Part shown: in pieces, positions 26,612 to 35,124 of the stretch | Numbering within the stretch: position 1 is the first letter of the stretch | How the letters are laid out: each line of letters opens with the position of its first letter | Source: an uncultured Tateyamaria sp. | GTDB taxonomy: Bacteria > Pseudomonadota > Alphaproteobacteria > Rhodobacterales > Rhodobacteraceae | Reading direction: 5' to 3' | Assembly (NCBI RefSeq): GCF_947503045.1 | Contig: NZ_CANNCF010000003.1 | Location: 186,001-250,000, forward strand | Length of the DNA: 64,000 bases | Notes under the pieces: generated by a model | Seen by the model: only the letters and a program-made list of their open reading frames with translations | Told to the model about the DNA's origin: nothing | Databases searched by the model: none | Program-made: the position numbers and the translations under genes

Positions 26612-26632
26612 CGATTCTTTCGGTGCAGAGGC

Positions 26633-28108
26633 CTACTCGGCCAGGCTCAGCGCCACAAAGCGTGGATCACCACCCCGGCGCACAAGCAGCAGCAGGGATT
26701 TGCGCCCGGCGTCCTTGACCTCTTCCAGACGCGTTTCGAAATCGGCAATGGACGTCACCTTTTGCTGGCCCGCTTCGGTGATCACATCACCGGCGCGCAG
26801 ACCTTTTTCAAAAGCCTCGGACGTTTCATCGACCGCTGTCACAGCCAGACCATCCTGATCTTCGCCCAGACCAAGCTCGGTCCGCATCTCGTCCGTGAGG
26901 GTGCTGAGAGTCAGGCCCAGAACATCCTTGGTCACGGGATCGGCGGGCGTGTCCTCGGGGCCCTCGACCACCGCAGGCACAGCGCCTTCGGCCTCTTCAC
27001 GACGGCCCAGCGTCACGCGCAGCGTCACGGTTTCCCCGTCGCGGAACACCACGACGCGCACCGTTTCGCCCACCGGGCTGTTGCCAACCTGACGGACAAG
27101 GCCACGGGTGTCTTCGACATCGACACCTGCAAAGCTGAGGATGACGTCACCGTCTTTCATGCCCGCTTCCAGGGCCGGACCTTCGGGCACGGATGTCACC
27201 AGCGCCCCTGCGGCAGGCTCAAGGCCAATCGCTTCGGCGATGTCGTCGGTCACGTCCTGAATGCGCACGCCCAGCCAGCCGCGGCGGGTTTCGCCAAACT
27301 CCTGCAACTGGTCGACCACGCGGGTCACGACGTTGGACGCCATCGAAAAGCCGATGCCGATCGAGCCGCCATTGGGCGACAGGATCGCCGTATTCACGCC
27401 GATCACCTCGCCATCCATGTTGAACAGCGGACCACCCGAGTTGCCCCGGTTGATGGCCGCGTCTGTCTGGATGTAGTCGTCATAGGTACCCGACAGTGCA
27501 CGATTGCGCGCCGACACGATGCCAGCCGAGACGGAAAAGCCCTGGCCCAGCGGGTTGCCCATCGCAACCACCCAGTCACCCACGCGGGCGCCGTCGCTGT
27601 CGCCGAAGGGCACGAAAGGCAGCGCACCGCTGGCTTCGACCTTGAGCAGGGCGATATCGGTATTCGGGTCGGTGCCGATCAATTCGGCCTCCAACTCGGT
27701 ACCATTGAAGAATTCGATCAGGATCTCGTCGGCCCCTTCGATCACGTGGTTGTTCGTGACGATGTAGCCGTCTTCGGAAATCACAAAGCCCGAGCCAAGC
27801 GCGGACGAGCGGCGGGGCCGGTTGCCCTGCCCGTTGCGATCCTGAAACTCACGGAAAAAGTCTTCGAAGGGCGAGCCTTCGGGCACGATGCCCTGTGGAC
27901 CGGTGCGGCCCTCGACCACGGTCGAGGTGGTGATGTTCACCACCGAGGGGCTGATCTGCTCGGCCAGGGGCGCGAGGCTTTCGGGTCGGGCGTGGGCCAT
28001 CACGGCCTGCACAAGCACAAAGGCCAGTGCAAGGACCCCAAGCCAAAGGGCCCGCATTATGTTTGGGTTTGGAATCTGCTTTGATACAGCGATTGCCTGT
28101 GTTTGCAT
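26633..28108 (-). CDS. Do-family periplasmic serine protease (DegP/MucD-like)
   Basis: A 491-residue periplasmic quality-control protease with a signal segment (ALWLGVLALAFVLVQAVMAHA). Its trypsin-like domain keeps the triad (NNHVIEGAD, TDIALLKV, RGNSGGPLFN), and two PDZ domains follow (RRGWLGVRIQDV onward; LGLTLSTLTDEM onward). It degrades or chaperones misfolded envelope proteins. ATG 28108 has AGGAGAG six bases upstream, so the longer N-terminus is supported. It is the last gene of the rpiA-gor-hflKC-DUF2065-degP run, though the 163-base gap before it suggests its own promoter. Confidence 0.95.
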   Translation of the reverse strand: MQTQAIAVSKQIPNPNIMRALWLGVLALAFVLVQAVMAHARPESLAPLAEQISPSVVNITTSTVVEGRTGPQGIVPEGSPFEDFFREFQDRNGQGNRPRRSSALGSGFVISEDGYIVTNNHVIEGADEILIEFFNGTELEAELIGTDPNTDIALLKVEASGALPFVPFGDSDGARVGDWVVAMGNPLGQGFSVSAGIVSARNRALSGTYDDYIQTDAAINRGNSGGPLFNMDGEVIGVNTAILSPNGGSIGIGFSMASNVVTRVVDQLQEFGETRRGWLGVRIQDVTDDIAEAIGLEPAAGALVTSVPEGPALEAGMKDGDVILSFAGVDVEDTRGLVRQVGNSPVGETVRVVVFRDGETVTLRVTLGRREEAEGAVPAVVEGPEDTPADPVTKDVLGLTLSTLTDEMRTELGLGEDQDGLAVTAVDETSEAFEKGLRAGDVITEAGQQKVTSIADFETRLEEVKDAGRKSLLLLVRRGGDPRFVALSLAE

Positions 28109-28221
28109 CAGGTCTCTCCTGGAACGTCACTGGGCCGGATATGGCCATTCTGCACATACATTTGCGCGATTGCGCACAGGGTGCATGTAGGGTTGCATCC
28201 ATGCAACATTAAAGATGGGTT

Positions 28222-28258
28222 ACGCGTTCACGGTTTCAACACCGTGTTACCAACGCGT
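28222..28258. promoter_or_regulatory. Nested inverted repeat upstream of degP
   Basis: CACGGT (28229-28234) pairs with ACCGTG (28241-28246), and outer ACGCGT copies lie at 28222 and 28253. It lies between the DUF2065 stop and the degP start; it may terminate the upstream transcript or serve as an operator. No poly-T follows on the minus strand. Confidence 0.35.
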
Positions 28259-28271
28259 GAAGATTGCGCGA

Positions 28272-28466
28272 TTAGAGGCCAAGGAAAAAGGCGAGCCACA
28301 GGCAGATCAGGCCGCTGACCGCCACCAAAAGCCCGAATTGCCGCCGCGCCGGGATCGGCAGGCTGCGCAACGCCTCAAGCACCCGTTCGATAAGCGAAGG
28401 GGCCAGCGCATAGGCCAGCCCCTCTACGACCATTACCAGCCCAAGGGCCAGAAACACCCAGGCCAT
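28272..28466 (-). CDS. DUF2065 membrane protein
   Basis: A 64-residue protein with two hydrophobic segments (VFLALGLVMVVEGLAYAL and GLLVAVSGLICLWLAFFLG), matching DUF2065, a family usually found directly after hflC. Function is unknown; proximity suggests a link to the HflKC complex. Its ATG overlaps the hflC stop (TGATG). Confidence 0.85.
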   Translation of the reverse strand: MAWVFLALGLVMVVEGLAYALAPSLIERVLEALRSLPIPARRQFGLLVAVSGLICLWLAFFLGL

Positions 28467-29353
28467 CAGTCGCCTTCGGCGCTGCGGGTGCCCTGATCCG
28501 AGCGCAGGTAGTTAAAGAACTCGCTGTCCGGTGACATCACCATGGTCGAGTTACTGCCCTTCAGCGCGCGTTCGTAAGCTGTCAGAGAGCGATAGAATTC
28601 AAAGAATTCCGGGTCCGCGCCAAAGGCTTCGGCAAAGATCGCGTTGCGCCGGGCATCAGCCTCACCACGAATGATCTCGGCCTGACGTTCGCTGTCGGAC
28701 ACCAGTTCAACCACCGTCCGGTCGGCCTGGGCACGTACGCGTTGGGCCGCTTCGTTACCGCGGGCGCGTTCGTCCGTCGCCTCACGCTCACGTTCCGCAC
28801 GCATCCGCTCAAAGGTCGCGTCGAGGTTTTCCGAGGGCAAGTCGGTGCGTTTCAGACGCACGTCGATGATCTCGACACCCAGCGCGCGGGCCTCCGCGAT
28901 GGCCGAGTTGCGGATGCGCAGCATCAATGCCGCCCGGTCCGAACTCAGGATGTCGTTGGACGACACCGAACCCAGCACTTCGCGTGTTTCGGCCCGCAGG
29001 ATCGAATCAAGGCGATCTTCGGCAAAGGCGATACCGCCTGCACCCACAGCCTGACGGAACTGATTGACGTCCACGATCCGGTAGCGGGCAAAGGCGTCCA
29101 CAACGAGACGACGATCATCCAGCGGTGTGACCTCAAGCGGGTCGATGTCACGGCTGAGGATCCGGTCGTCGTAGCGCACGACTTCTTGGATCAGCGGGAT
29201 CTTGAAGGCGAGACCGGGATCTTCCTTGACGGCGACGACACGACCGAATTGCAGAACCAGCGCTTTCTCACGCTCGTCCACGATATAGATCGACGACAGG
29301 CCAACGGCGGCAAGGATCACGATGATCGGCAGCAGATATGTAGTACGACGCAT
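28466..29353 (-). CDS. hflC: HflC, SPFH/prohibitin-family FtsH regulator
   Basis: A 295-residue membrane protein with one N-terminal transmembrane segment (YLLPIIVILAAVGLSSIYIV) and an SPFH domain (VDEREKALVLQFGRVV...DPGLAFKIPLIQEV), then a charged helical tail rich in Arg, Glu and Ala. With HflK it forms a large periplasmic cage around FtsH that tunes membrane proteolysis. Its start overlaps the hflK stop (TGATG) and its stop overlaps the DUF2065 start in the same way. Confidence 0.96.
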   Translation of the reverse strand: MRRTTYLLPIIVILAAVGLSSIYIVDEREKALVLQFGRVVAVKEDPGLAFKIPLIQEVVRYDDRILSRDIDPLEVTPLDDRRLVVDAFARYRIVDVNQFRQAVGAGGIAFAEDRLDSILRAETREVLGSVSSNDILSSDRAALMLRIRNSAIAEARALGVEIIDVRLKRTDLPSENLDATFERMRAEREREATDERARGNEAAQRVRAQADRTVVELVSDSERQAEIIRGEADARRNAIFAEAFGADPEFFEFYRSLTAYERALKGSNSTMVMSPDSEFFNYLRSDQGTRSAEGD

Positions 29354-30513
29354 CAGTTCGACCCTCCGGTGTTGCTGCGGCGCAGCTCGTTCAGCGGCAG
29401 ATAGGGCACAACGCCCTGCCCCCCGCCACCGGCGGATTCATCCAGAATGATCTTGTCCATCTGGCCCAGCACAGTTTCCATCGTCTCAAGATAGAGACGC
29501 TTACGGGTTACGTCGGGCGCCTTGGCATATTCCTCCAGAACAGCGGAGAAGCGGGACGCCTCACCTTCGGCCTGGTTGACCTGCTGGGCGCGATACCCTT
29601 CGGCTTCTTCCAAGAGCTGCGCGGATTGACCACGGGCTTCGGCCAACACACGGTTGGCGTAGGCATCAGCCACGTTTTGCAGACGGTCACGTTCCTGCTC
29701 GGCGGCCTGAACGTCGCGGAAGGCGTCGATCACCTCAACGGGCGGGTCGGCCTTGTCAAAGTTGACACGAATGACGTTCACGCCACTGCCATAGCTGTCC
29801 AGCGTGGACTGGATCAGGTCCTGCAACCGGTCGCCAATCACACCACGGTCGCGGTTGAGGATCGGGGCCAGTTCGGACTGCGCGATAATCTCGCGCATCG
29901 CCGATTCAGACACGGCCCGGATTGTTGGACGCGGATCACGCAGGTTGAACAGGAAAGCGCTTGGATCGTTGATGTTCCATTGCACCTGGAAGTCGATGTC
30001 GACGATGTTCTCGTCACCGGTCAGCATCAGGCCCGCTTCGGAACCGGCGCGACCCACACCAATCTCTTCGGTGCGTTCGGTTGTGACCGCGATCACTTCG
30101 GCGGTGATCACCGGCCATGGGGCAAAGTTCAGGCCCGGCTCGCCGATGGCCGAAAATTCGCCAAGGAACAGCTCCACTGACTTTTCTTCGGGGCGGACGG
30201 TGTAAAAGCTCGCCATCCCCCAAAGCACAATCGCCGCCACAATGGCGATCCCAACGGTGCCACGGGTAAGGAAGGGACCAGCCCCGCCACCGCCACCGCG
30301 ACCACCACCTGTGCCTCCGCCACCGCGACCGCCCATCAGGACGCGCAGTTGCTCCTGGCCCTTTTTGACCAACTCGTCGATTTCAGGGATCTGCGGTCCG
30401 TCATTGTTCGGGCGTTGCCCGCCATTGCCGCGATCGGGGCGACGTGGACCGTCGTCATCTCCACCGCCCGATTTTCCGCCACCCCCCCAGGGGCCGCCCG
30501 TATTGCCAGCCAT
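29353..30513 (-). CDS. hflK: HflK, SPFH/prohibitin-family FtsH regulator
   Basis: A 386-residue partner of HflC. It has a Gly-rich, hydrophilic N-terminus (MAGNTGGPWGGGG and a second Gly-rich stretch near residue 65), one transmembrane segment (VGIAIVAAIVLWGMASFYTV), an SPFH domain (RPEEKSVELFLGEF) and a helical tail (ANRVLAEARGQSAQLLEEAE). ATG 30513 is chosen: AGAGGAGA lies upstream and the extension in the open frame lacks family character. Lies 74 bases after gor. Confidence 0.95.
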   Translation of the reverse strand: MAGNTGGPWGGGGKSGGGDDDGPRRPDRGNGGQRPNNDGPQIPEIDELVKKGQEQLRVLMGGRGGGGTGGGRGGGGGAGPFLTRGTVGIAIVAAIVLWGMASFYTVRPEEKSVELFLGEFSAIGEPGLNFAPWPVITAEVIAVTTERTEEIGVGRAGSEAGLMLTGDENIVDIDFQVQWNINDPSAFLFNLRDPRPTIRAVSESAMREIIAQSELAPILNRDRGVIGDRLQDLIQSTLDSYGSGVNVIRVNFDKADPPVEVIDAFRDVQAAEQERDRLQNVADAYANRVLAEARGQSAQLLEEAEGYRAQQVNQAEGEASRFSAVLEEYAKAPDVTRKRLYLETMETVLGQMDKIILDESAGGGGQGVVPYLPLNELRRSNTGGSN

Positions 30514-30586
30514 ATGGTGTAGTTCTCCTCTTGCCGTGCAGTCGTGCTGCACCTTGTCCCTGTACCTGTGCTTTTTTATCAGAAAT

Positions 30587-32059
30587 TCAAGCAGTCCGCA
30601 TGGGTGTCTTCATCGTTACGATCTCTTCGGACATTGTGGGGTGAACCGCAACCGTGCGATCGAAATCTTCCTTTGTTGCACCCATTTTTATGGCGATTCC
30701 GGCCAATTGGATCATTTCACCCGCGTCCGGTGCGACGATGTGACAGCCCAGCACGGTGCGGTTGGCCTTGCTCACGACCAGCTTCATCAGCACGCGATCG
30801 GGTTTGCCGGCAAAGGCCGTGCGCATCGGGCGAAAGGAAGTGCAATAGACTTCAACCTCTTCGCGCTCGCGCGCATCCTCTTCGCTCAGACCCACGGTGC
30901 CCATCTCGGGCTGGGTAAAAACGGCCGACGGGATCAGATCGTGATCGACGGCTGTGGGGTTGTTCTTGAACACCGTTTCGACAAAGGCCATGCCCTCGCG
31001 AATGGCGACCGGTGTCAGGTTCACGCGGTTGGTAACGTCGCCGATGGCATAGATGCTGTCACTGGCGGTTTTGGAGAATTCGTCCACCACGATCTCGCCG
31101 CGACGTCCGATTTCGACACCAACCTCTTCGAGGCCCATATCGCGGGTGTTGGGGTCACGCCCGGTGGCAAAAAGCACGGAGTCAAAAACCCGCTCGTGCC
31201 CGTTGGTGGCCTTGATCCAGACAGGGCCACCCCGGTTTGCGCCTGTGTCACCTTCACCCGCCATCACCGAGCCTTGCTGAGCGCTGGCGCCCATGGCCGC
31301 ATCCGATGCGGTGGGGACGGCGGTCATCGAATGGTCCGCACTGGCGGGCGCCATCTCGACGATGTTGGTGCCGGTGTGCAGCTCGATCCCGCGTTCGCGC
31401 ATCGATTCCGCGATCAGTCCGCGCGCCTCGTCATCAAAGCCACGCAGGATCTGCGCGCCGCGATAATACTGTGTCACTTCAACGCCCAACCCGTGCAGGA
31501 TGCAGGCGAACTCGCAGGCGATATAACCGCCGCCGATGATCAGAATGGACTTGGGCAGGGTTTCGAGGTGAAAGATGTCGTCGCTAACAATGCCCAGATC
31601 GGCATTGGGCATGTCGGGACGCACGGGACGGCCACCGGTGGCGACCAGAATGGTCTTGGCGGTCCGCGTCTCGCCGTTGGACATCTCGACGGTGTGCGCA
31701 TCCTTGAGGCGCGCGCGGGCATCGAACGTGTCCACACCAGAGTTTTTCAGCAGCGTGCGATAGACCCCTTCAAGGCGATCCAGTTCCTTTTCCAGATGGC
31801 CGCGAAAGCTGCTCCAGTCAAAGCTGCCTGACGACATGTTCCAGCCATAGGCGTTGGCGACACTTGCGGTTTCGGCAAACTCGCTGGCAAAGACCATCAG
31901 CTTTTTCGGCACGCAGCCCCGGATCACGCAAGTCCCGCCATAGCGGTCCTCTTCGGCCAGGGCGACGCGGGCCCCCGCATCTCCGGCAGCCACGCGGGCG
32001 GCGCGCACGCCGCCTGATCCACCGCCAATGACAAACAGGTCATAATCATAGTCCGCCAT
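30587..32059 (-). CDS. gor: Glutathione-disulfide reductase with an internal insertion
   Basis: FAD/NADPH enzyme that reduces oxidised glutathione. FAD motif VIGGGSGGVRAAR, redox disulfide GGTCVIRGCVPKK, NADPH-binding GGGYIACEFA, second FAD motif FATGRDPNT...YAIGDVTNR, and C-terminal catalytic His segment VAVHPTMSEE are all intact. The length, 490, exceeds the usual roughly 450 because of a Ser/Ala/Gly/Met-rich stretch at about residues 243-285 (TAVPTASDAAMGASAQ and after) in the NADPH domain, probably a surface loop. It follows rpiA by 11 bases. Confidence 0.94.
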   Translation of the reverse strand: MADYDYDLFVIGGGSGGVRAARVAAGDAGARVALAEEDRYGGTCVIRGCVPKKLMVFASEFAETASVANAYGWNMSSGSFDWSSFRGHLEKELDRLEGVYRTLLKNSGVDTFDARARLKDAHTVEMSNGETRTAKTILVATGGRPVRPDMPNADLGIVSDDIFHLETLPKSILIIGGGYIACEFACILHGLGVEVTQYYRGAQILRGFDDEARGLIAESMRERGIELHTGTNIVEMAPASADHSMTAVPTASDAAMGASAQQGSVMAGEGDTGANRGGPVWIKATNGHERVFDSVLFATGRDPNTRDMGLEEVGVEIGRRGEIVVDEFSKTASDSIYAIGDVTNRVNLTPVAIREGMAFVETVFKNNPTAVDHDLIPSAVFTQPEMGTVGLSEEDAREREEVEVYCTSFRPMRTAFAGKPDRVLMKLVVSKANRTVLGCHIVAPDAGEMIQLAGIAIKMGATKEDFDRTVAVHPTMSEEIVTMKTPMRTA

Positions 32060-32070
32060 CGGATTGGTCC

Positions 32071-32859
32071 TTATTCTGCAAGATCCGTGAACAGGTTGTC
32101 CGTCTCGAGGAAATCAAGGCGGTCCTGCTCAACTGTGCCTTCGTTGATGTCACGTATTTCGACGCGCCCGTCTCCGTAGCCGACCACGACGACGTCACAG
32201 ATATCTATGAACAACCCGTTTTCAACCACGCCCGGCATCTGGTTGATGACCAAAGCCAACTGGCGCGGGTTGCCGATGCGTTGCAGGTGCAGATCGAGGA
32301 TGTAATTGCCCTCATCCGTGATGAACGGACGCTCGCCATTCATCCGCAAAGACGACTGGCGACCCAGCACGTCCATGGAAATAAGTGTTTCTTCTACAAG
32401 GGCTTGCGTGGTCTGCCAGCCAAAAGGGATCACTTCGATCGGCAGCGGGAAGGCGCCCAGATGCTCGACCTCTTTGCCGATATCGGCGATCACCACCATT
32501 TGATCAGAGGCGGTCGCCACGATCTTTTCCTGCAAGAGCGCCCCGCCCCCGCCCTTGATCAGGTTCAGATCACCATCAAATTCGTCCGCCCCGTCGATGG
32601 TGATGTCGAGCCACTTGGCCTCATCAAGGCTGATCACTTCGATCCCCACTTCGCGGGCCAGATCGGCGGTGCGGGTCGAGGTTGGCACACCCTTGAAGCG
32701 TAAACCACCCTCGCGCACCTGCTCGCCCAGACAGCGCACCAGCCATGCGGCCGTGCTGCCGGTGCCAAGCCCGACGCGCATCCCGTCCTCCACATAATCA
32801 GCCGCCCGCTTGGCGGCGACGAATTTGGCCTTGTCGATGGGGGACAATTCTCCGGACAT
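32071..32859 (-). CDS. rpiA: Ribose-5-phosphate isomerase A
   Basis: Interconverts ribose 5-phosphate and ribulose 5-phosphate in the pentose phosphate pathway. The 262 residues include the family motifs GLGTGSTAAW, TIDGADEFDG and LIKGGGGALLQEKIVA (catalytic Glu/Lys region). First gene of a run with gor, linking NADPH and pentose metabolism to glutathione reduction. The 154-base spacer to the divergent cyclase gene must hold its promoter. Confidence 0.96.
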   Translation of the reverse strand: MSGELSPIDKAKFVAAKRAADYVEDGMRVGLGTGSTAAWLVRCLGEQVREGGLRFKGVPTSTRTADLAREVGIEVISLDEAKWLDITIDGADEFDGDLNLIKGGGGALLQEKIVATASDQMVVIADIGKEVEHLGAFPLPIEVIPFGWQTTQALVEETLISMDVLGRQSSLRMNGERPFITDEGNYILDLHLQRIGNPRQLALVINQMPGVVENGLFIDICDVVVVGYGDGRVEIRDINEGTVEQDRLDFLETDNLFTDLAE

Positions 32860-33013
32860 GATATGCGACTCCTCGGCGTGGTCTGGGCGTTATAGAGGCA
32901 GGCCCGCAGTGTTGCGACCCCAAAGGCGCGCGCATATGGCGCAAGGTGAGTGACAATTGGCTCAATCTGCGAAACAGATAACACCAACACTTTGAATCAA
33001 GAGCATTTGCGAC

Positions 33014-34231
33014 GTGGCCGACCTGTTTGACAATATCATTGACTGGCTGATGCAAGAAGCGCTGGATGAAAACCCGCTCACCAGTATTGTCGAGACCTTC
33101 GGCAGACGCCTCGTCGAAGGGGGGGTGCCGGTGGCACGGATCAGCATAGGCCGCTCGATCCTGCATCCCACGATCGGATTGCTGGATGTGCAATGGGAAC
33201 AGGAGACCGGGCAAGTCAGCACCCAGACGGTGCCGCGTCAGGTCGTACGCAATAGTCTGGAGTTATTCGATTCACCCTTTGGCGAACTGTCCAGAGGCAA
33301 GATGGATCGCCTTTTTGCCGATCTGCGTGACCCGGATGAGATTGCCCGCTTTCCCTTGTTTGAGCAACTCGCCGCTCGCGGCATGACGTACTACGCCGCA
33401 TACAGCAGAAGTTTTGGGCGCACACATCATCTGTATGAGCGTATTTCCGACCAGTTTCGCGGCGCCTCAATTGCATTCGCAACCAAGCGATTTTCAGGTT
33501 TCACCCAAGCGGACCTGGAGGGGTTGGAACGTGTCCTGCCTGCATTGTGTGTCTGCCTGCGTGCGGACATCGACCGTTTTGTCGCCAGAGAAATCCTCGA
33601 AACATATCTTGGCAAAATCAGCGGCCAGCAGGTGCTGGACGGACAGGTCGAGCGCGGCGACGGGCAAATGATCGACTGCGCCATCCTCTATTCTGACCTG
33701 CGCGGGTCGGTCACCCTGTCACAAACGCTGGACAGTGCGGCCTACCTCGACACGGTGAACGCCTATTTCGACTGCGTGGCCACGGCTATCGACGAACATG
33801 GCGGCGAAGTGCTGAAATTTATAGGCGACGGGGTGCTGGCTATCTTTCCGTTTGACGACACCAAACGCCCCCGCGCCAACATGTGCGCCGCCGCCCTTGC
33901 CAGCGCACAAGAGGCGTTCGCGCGCGCAGATCACGCCAACCGGGCCCGCAGCAGCGACGGCCTGCCCGCCTTGCAGTTTGGCATCGGGCTGCACGTGGGC
34001 ACGGTGATCTATGGCAATGTCGGCACCGCCCGGCGCCTTGATTTCACCGCAACCGGCCCCGCCGTCGGTCTGGCCAGCCGCTGCGAGGGCATGACGCGCA
34101 CGCTCGGCACGCCGTTGATCGCCACGGCAAACTTCGCCGCAATCTGCCCTGCCCCGTCAACCAATCTGGGTCAGCACAGCCTGCGCGGTTTTGGTGCCCC
34201 TATGACCCTTGCGTCCTATCCCCTGACATGA
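33014..34231 (+). CDS. Class III adenylate/guanylate cyclase
   Basis: A 405-residue soluble protein. The N-terminal ~215 residues form a sensor-like domain of unknown type seen in alphaproteobacterial cyclases; residues ~220-400 are a class III catalytic domain. Metal-binding Asp residues are in AILYSDLRGS and LKFIGDGVLAIFP; the Lys in the latter and the Asp in LDFTATG are the adenine-specifying positions. The segment that normally reads VNxAxR here reads VGLASR, so the transition-state Asn is Gly while the Arg is kept. Start is GTG 33014. Likely makes cAMP, but activity is uncertain. Confidence 0.85.
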   Translation: MADLFDNIIDWLMQEALDENPLTSIVETFGRRLVEGGVPVARISIGRSILHPTIGLLDVQWEQETGQVSTQTVPRQVVRNSLELFDSPFGELSRGKMDRLFADLRDPDEIARFPLFEQLAARGMTYYAAYSRSFGRTHHLYERISDQFRGASIAFATKRFSGFTQADLEGLERVLPALCVCLRADIDRFVAREILETYLGKISGQQVLDGQVERGDGQMIDCAILYSDLRGSVTLSQTLDSAAYLDTVNAYFDCVATAIDEHGGEVLKFIGDGVLAIFPFDDTKRPRANMCAAALASAQEAFARADHANRARSSDGLPALQFGIGLHVGTVIYGNVGTARRLDFTATGPAVGLASRCEGMTRTLGTPLIATANFAAICPAPSTNLGQHSLRGFGAPMTLASYPLT

Positions 34232-34325
34232 TGGCCGCTTGATCCAGCAGCAGATCCCCTGCCAGCGCCATGCGCCAGGGCATGAGACAGGCACAGACGG
34301 ATAGAAAGATTATCAGCAGTCGCAT
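34200..34325 (-). CDS. Candidate 41-residue secreted/membrane peptide
   Basis: Reading minus from ATG 34325 gives a 41-codon frame starting MRLLIIFLSVCACLMPWRMA, then LAGDLLLDQAAIMSG. It has a strong AGGAGGAG site about seven bases before the ATG and a textbook signal-peptide or single-helix profile. The 3' end overlaps the end of the convergent cyclase gene. No family is recognised. The site and hydrophobic profile support it; the length alone does not. Confidence 0.45.
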   Translation of the reverse strand: MRLLIIFLSVCACLMPWRMALAGDLLLDQAAIMSGDRTQGS

Positions 34326-34452
34326 TTGGCAGCTCCTCCTGCCGCCATTGAAGCGTCCGTTTGGTTAAGACCGCGTTAAGCATGCTCAAAATTCATCGCA
34401 ATGGGTCGTATATCGACCATGGCTACCGGCGTGGCTGCGCTATTTCTGGCCC

Positions 34453-35124
34453 ATGAGTTACGTGCTGCATTACGCCCCCGACAATGCCTCTCTGGTGATC
34501 CGGCTTGCGCTGGAACATCAGGGGGTCCCGTATCGAACGAGGCTGGTCGATCGCAGCAAACAGGCCCAATCCAGCCCCGCCTATCTTGCCCTGAACCCCA
34601 ATGGTCTGATCCCCGCGCTGGAAACGCCCGACGGTGCGATGTTCGAAACAACGGCCATCTTGCTTTACCTCTCGGAACAGCACGGGAAACTAATGCCCAA
34701 GGCAGGGTCGGAGCGTGCCGCCGCCCTCAAATGGCTGGTTTGGCTCGGCAACACGCTGCACCCAATGCTGCGGATCATGTTCTATCCACACATCTATACC
34801 AAAGGTGACATCGAAGATATCCGCACCCCTGCGCGCGCGCAGATCACCCATATGCTGGGCCTGCTCGAACAGGCGCAGGACGTCGCTTGGCTTGAAGGGC
34901 CGATCAGTGCCATGTCCTGCTATCTCGCCCCGATGCTGCGTTGGTGTGCGATCTATGGCGGTCCTGCGTGGTTCGATCTGTCCGATCACCCGCGGCTGAT
35001 GGACTTTGCACTCCTGATGGAGCAGACAGAGCCCGTTCACCGCGCCATCGCCGCCGAAGGGTTGGGGGCCACCCCCTTCTCTGCCCCCCGGCCCGCGACC
35101 CCGCCAGAAGGATCCGCCACCTAA
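34453..35124 (+). CDS. Glutathione S-transferase family protein
   Basis: A 223-residue protein with an N-terminal thioredoxin-like domain (YVLHYAPDNASLVIRLALEHQGVPY, then NPNGLIPALETPDG and FETTAILLYLSE, with cis-Pro and glutathione-contact residues) and a helical C-terminal domain. Ser13 in the DNAS segment is the candidate glutathione-activating residue. Substrate unknown. It stops one base before the sdaA ATG, so the pair is a translationally coupled operon. Confidence 0.85.
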   Translation: MSYVLHYAPDNASLVIRLALEHQGVPYRTRLVDRSKQAQSSPAYLALNPNGLIPALETPDGAMFETTAILLYLSEQHGKLMPKAGSERAAALKWLVWLGNTLHPMLRIMFYPHIYTKGDIEDIRTPARAQITHMLGLLEQAQDVAWLEGPISAMSCYLAPMLRWCAIYGGPAWFDLSDHPRLMDFALLMEQTEPVHRAIAAEGLGATPFSAPRPATPPEGSAT

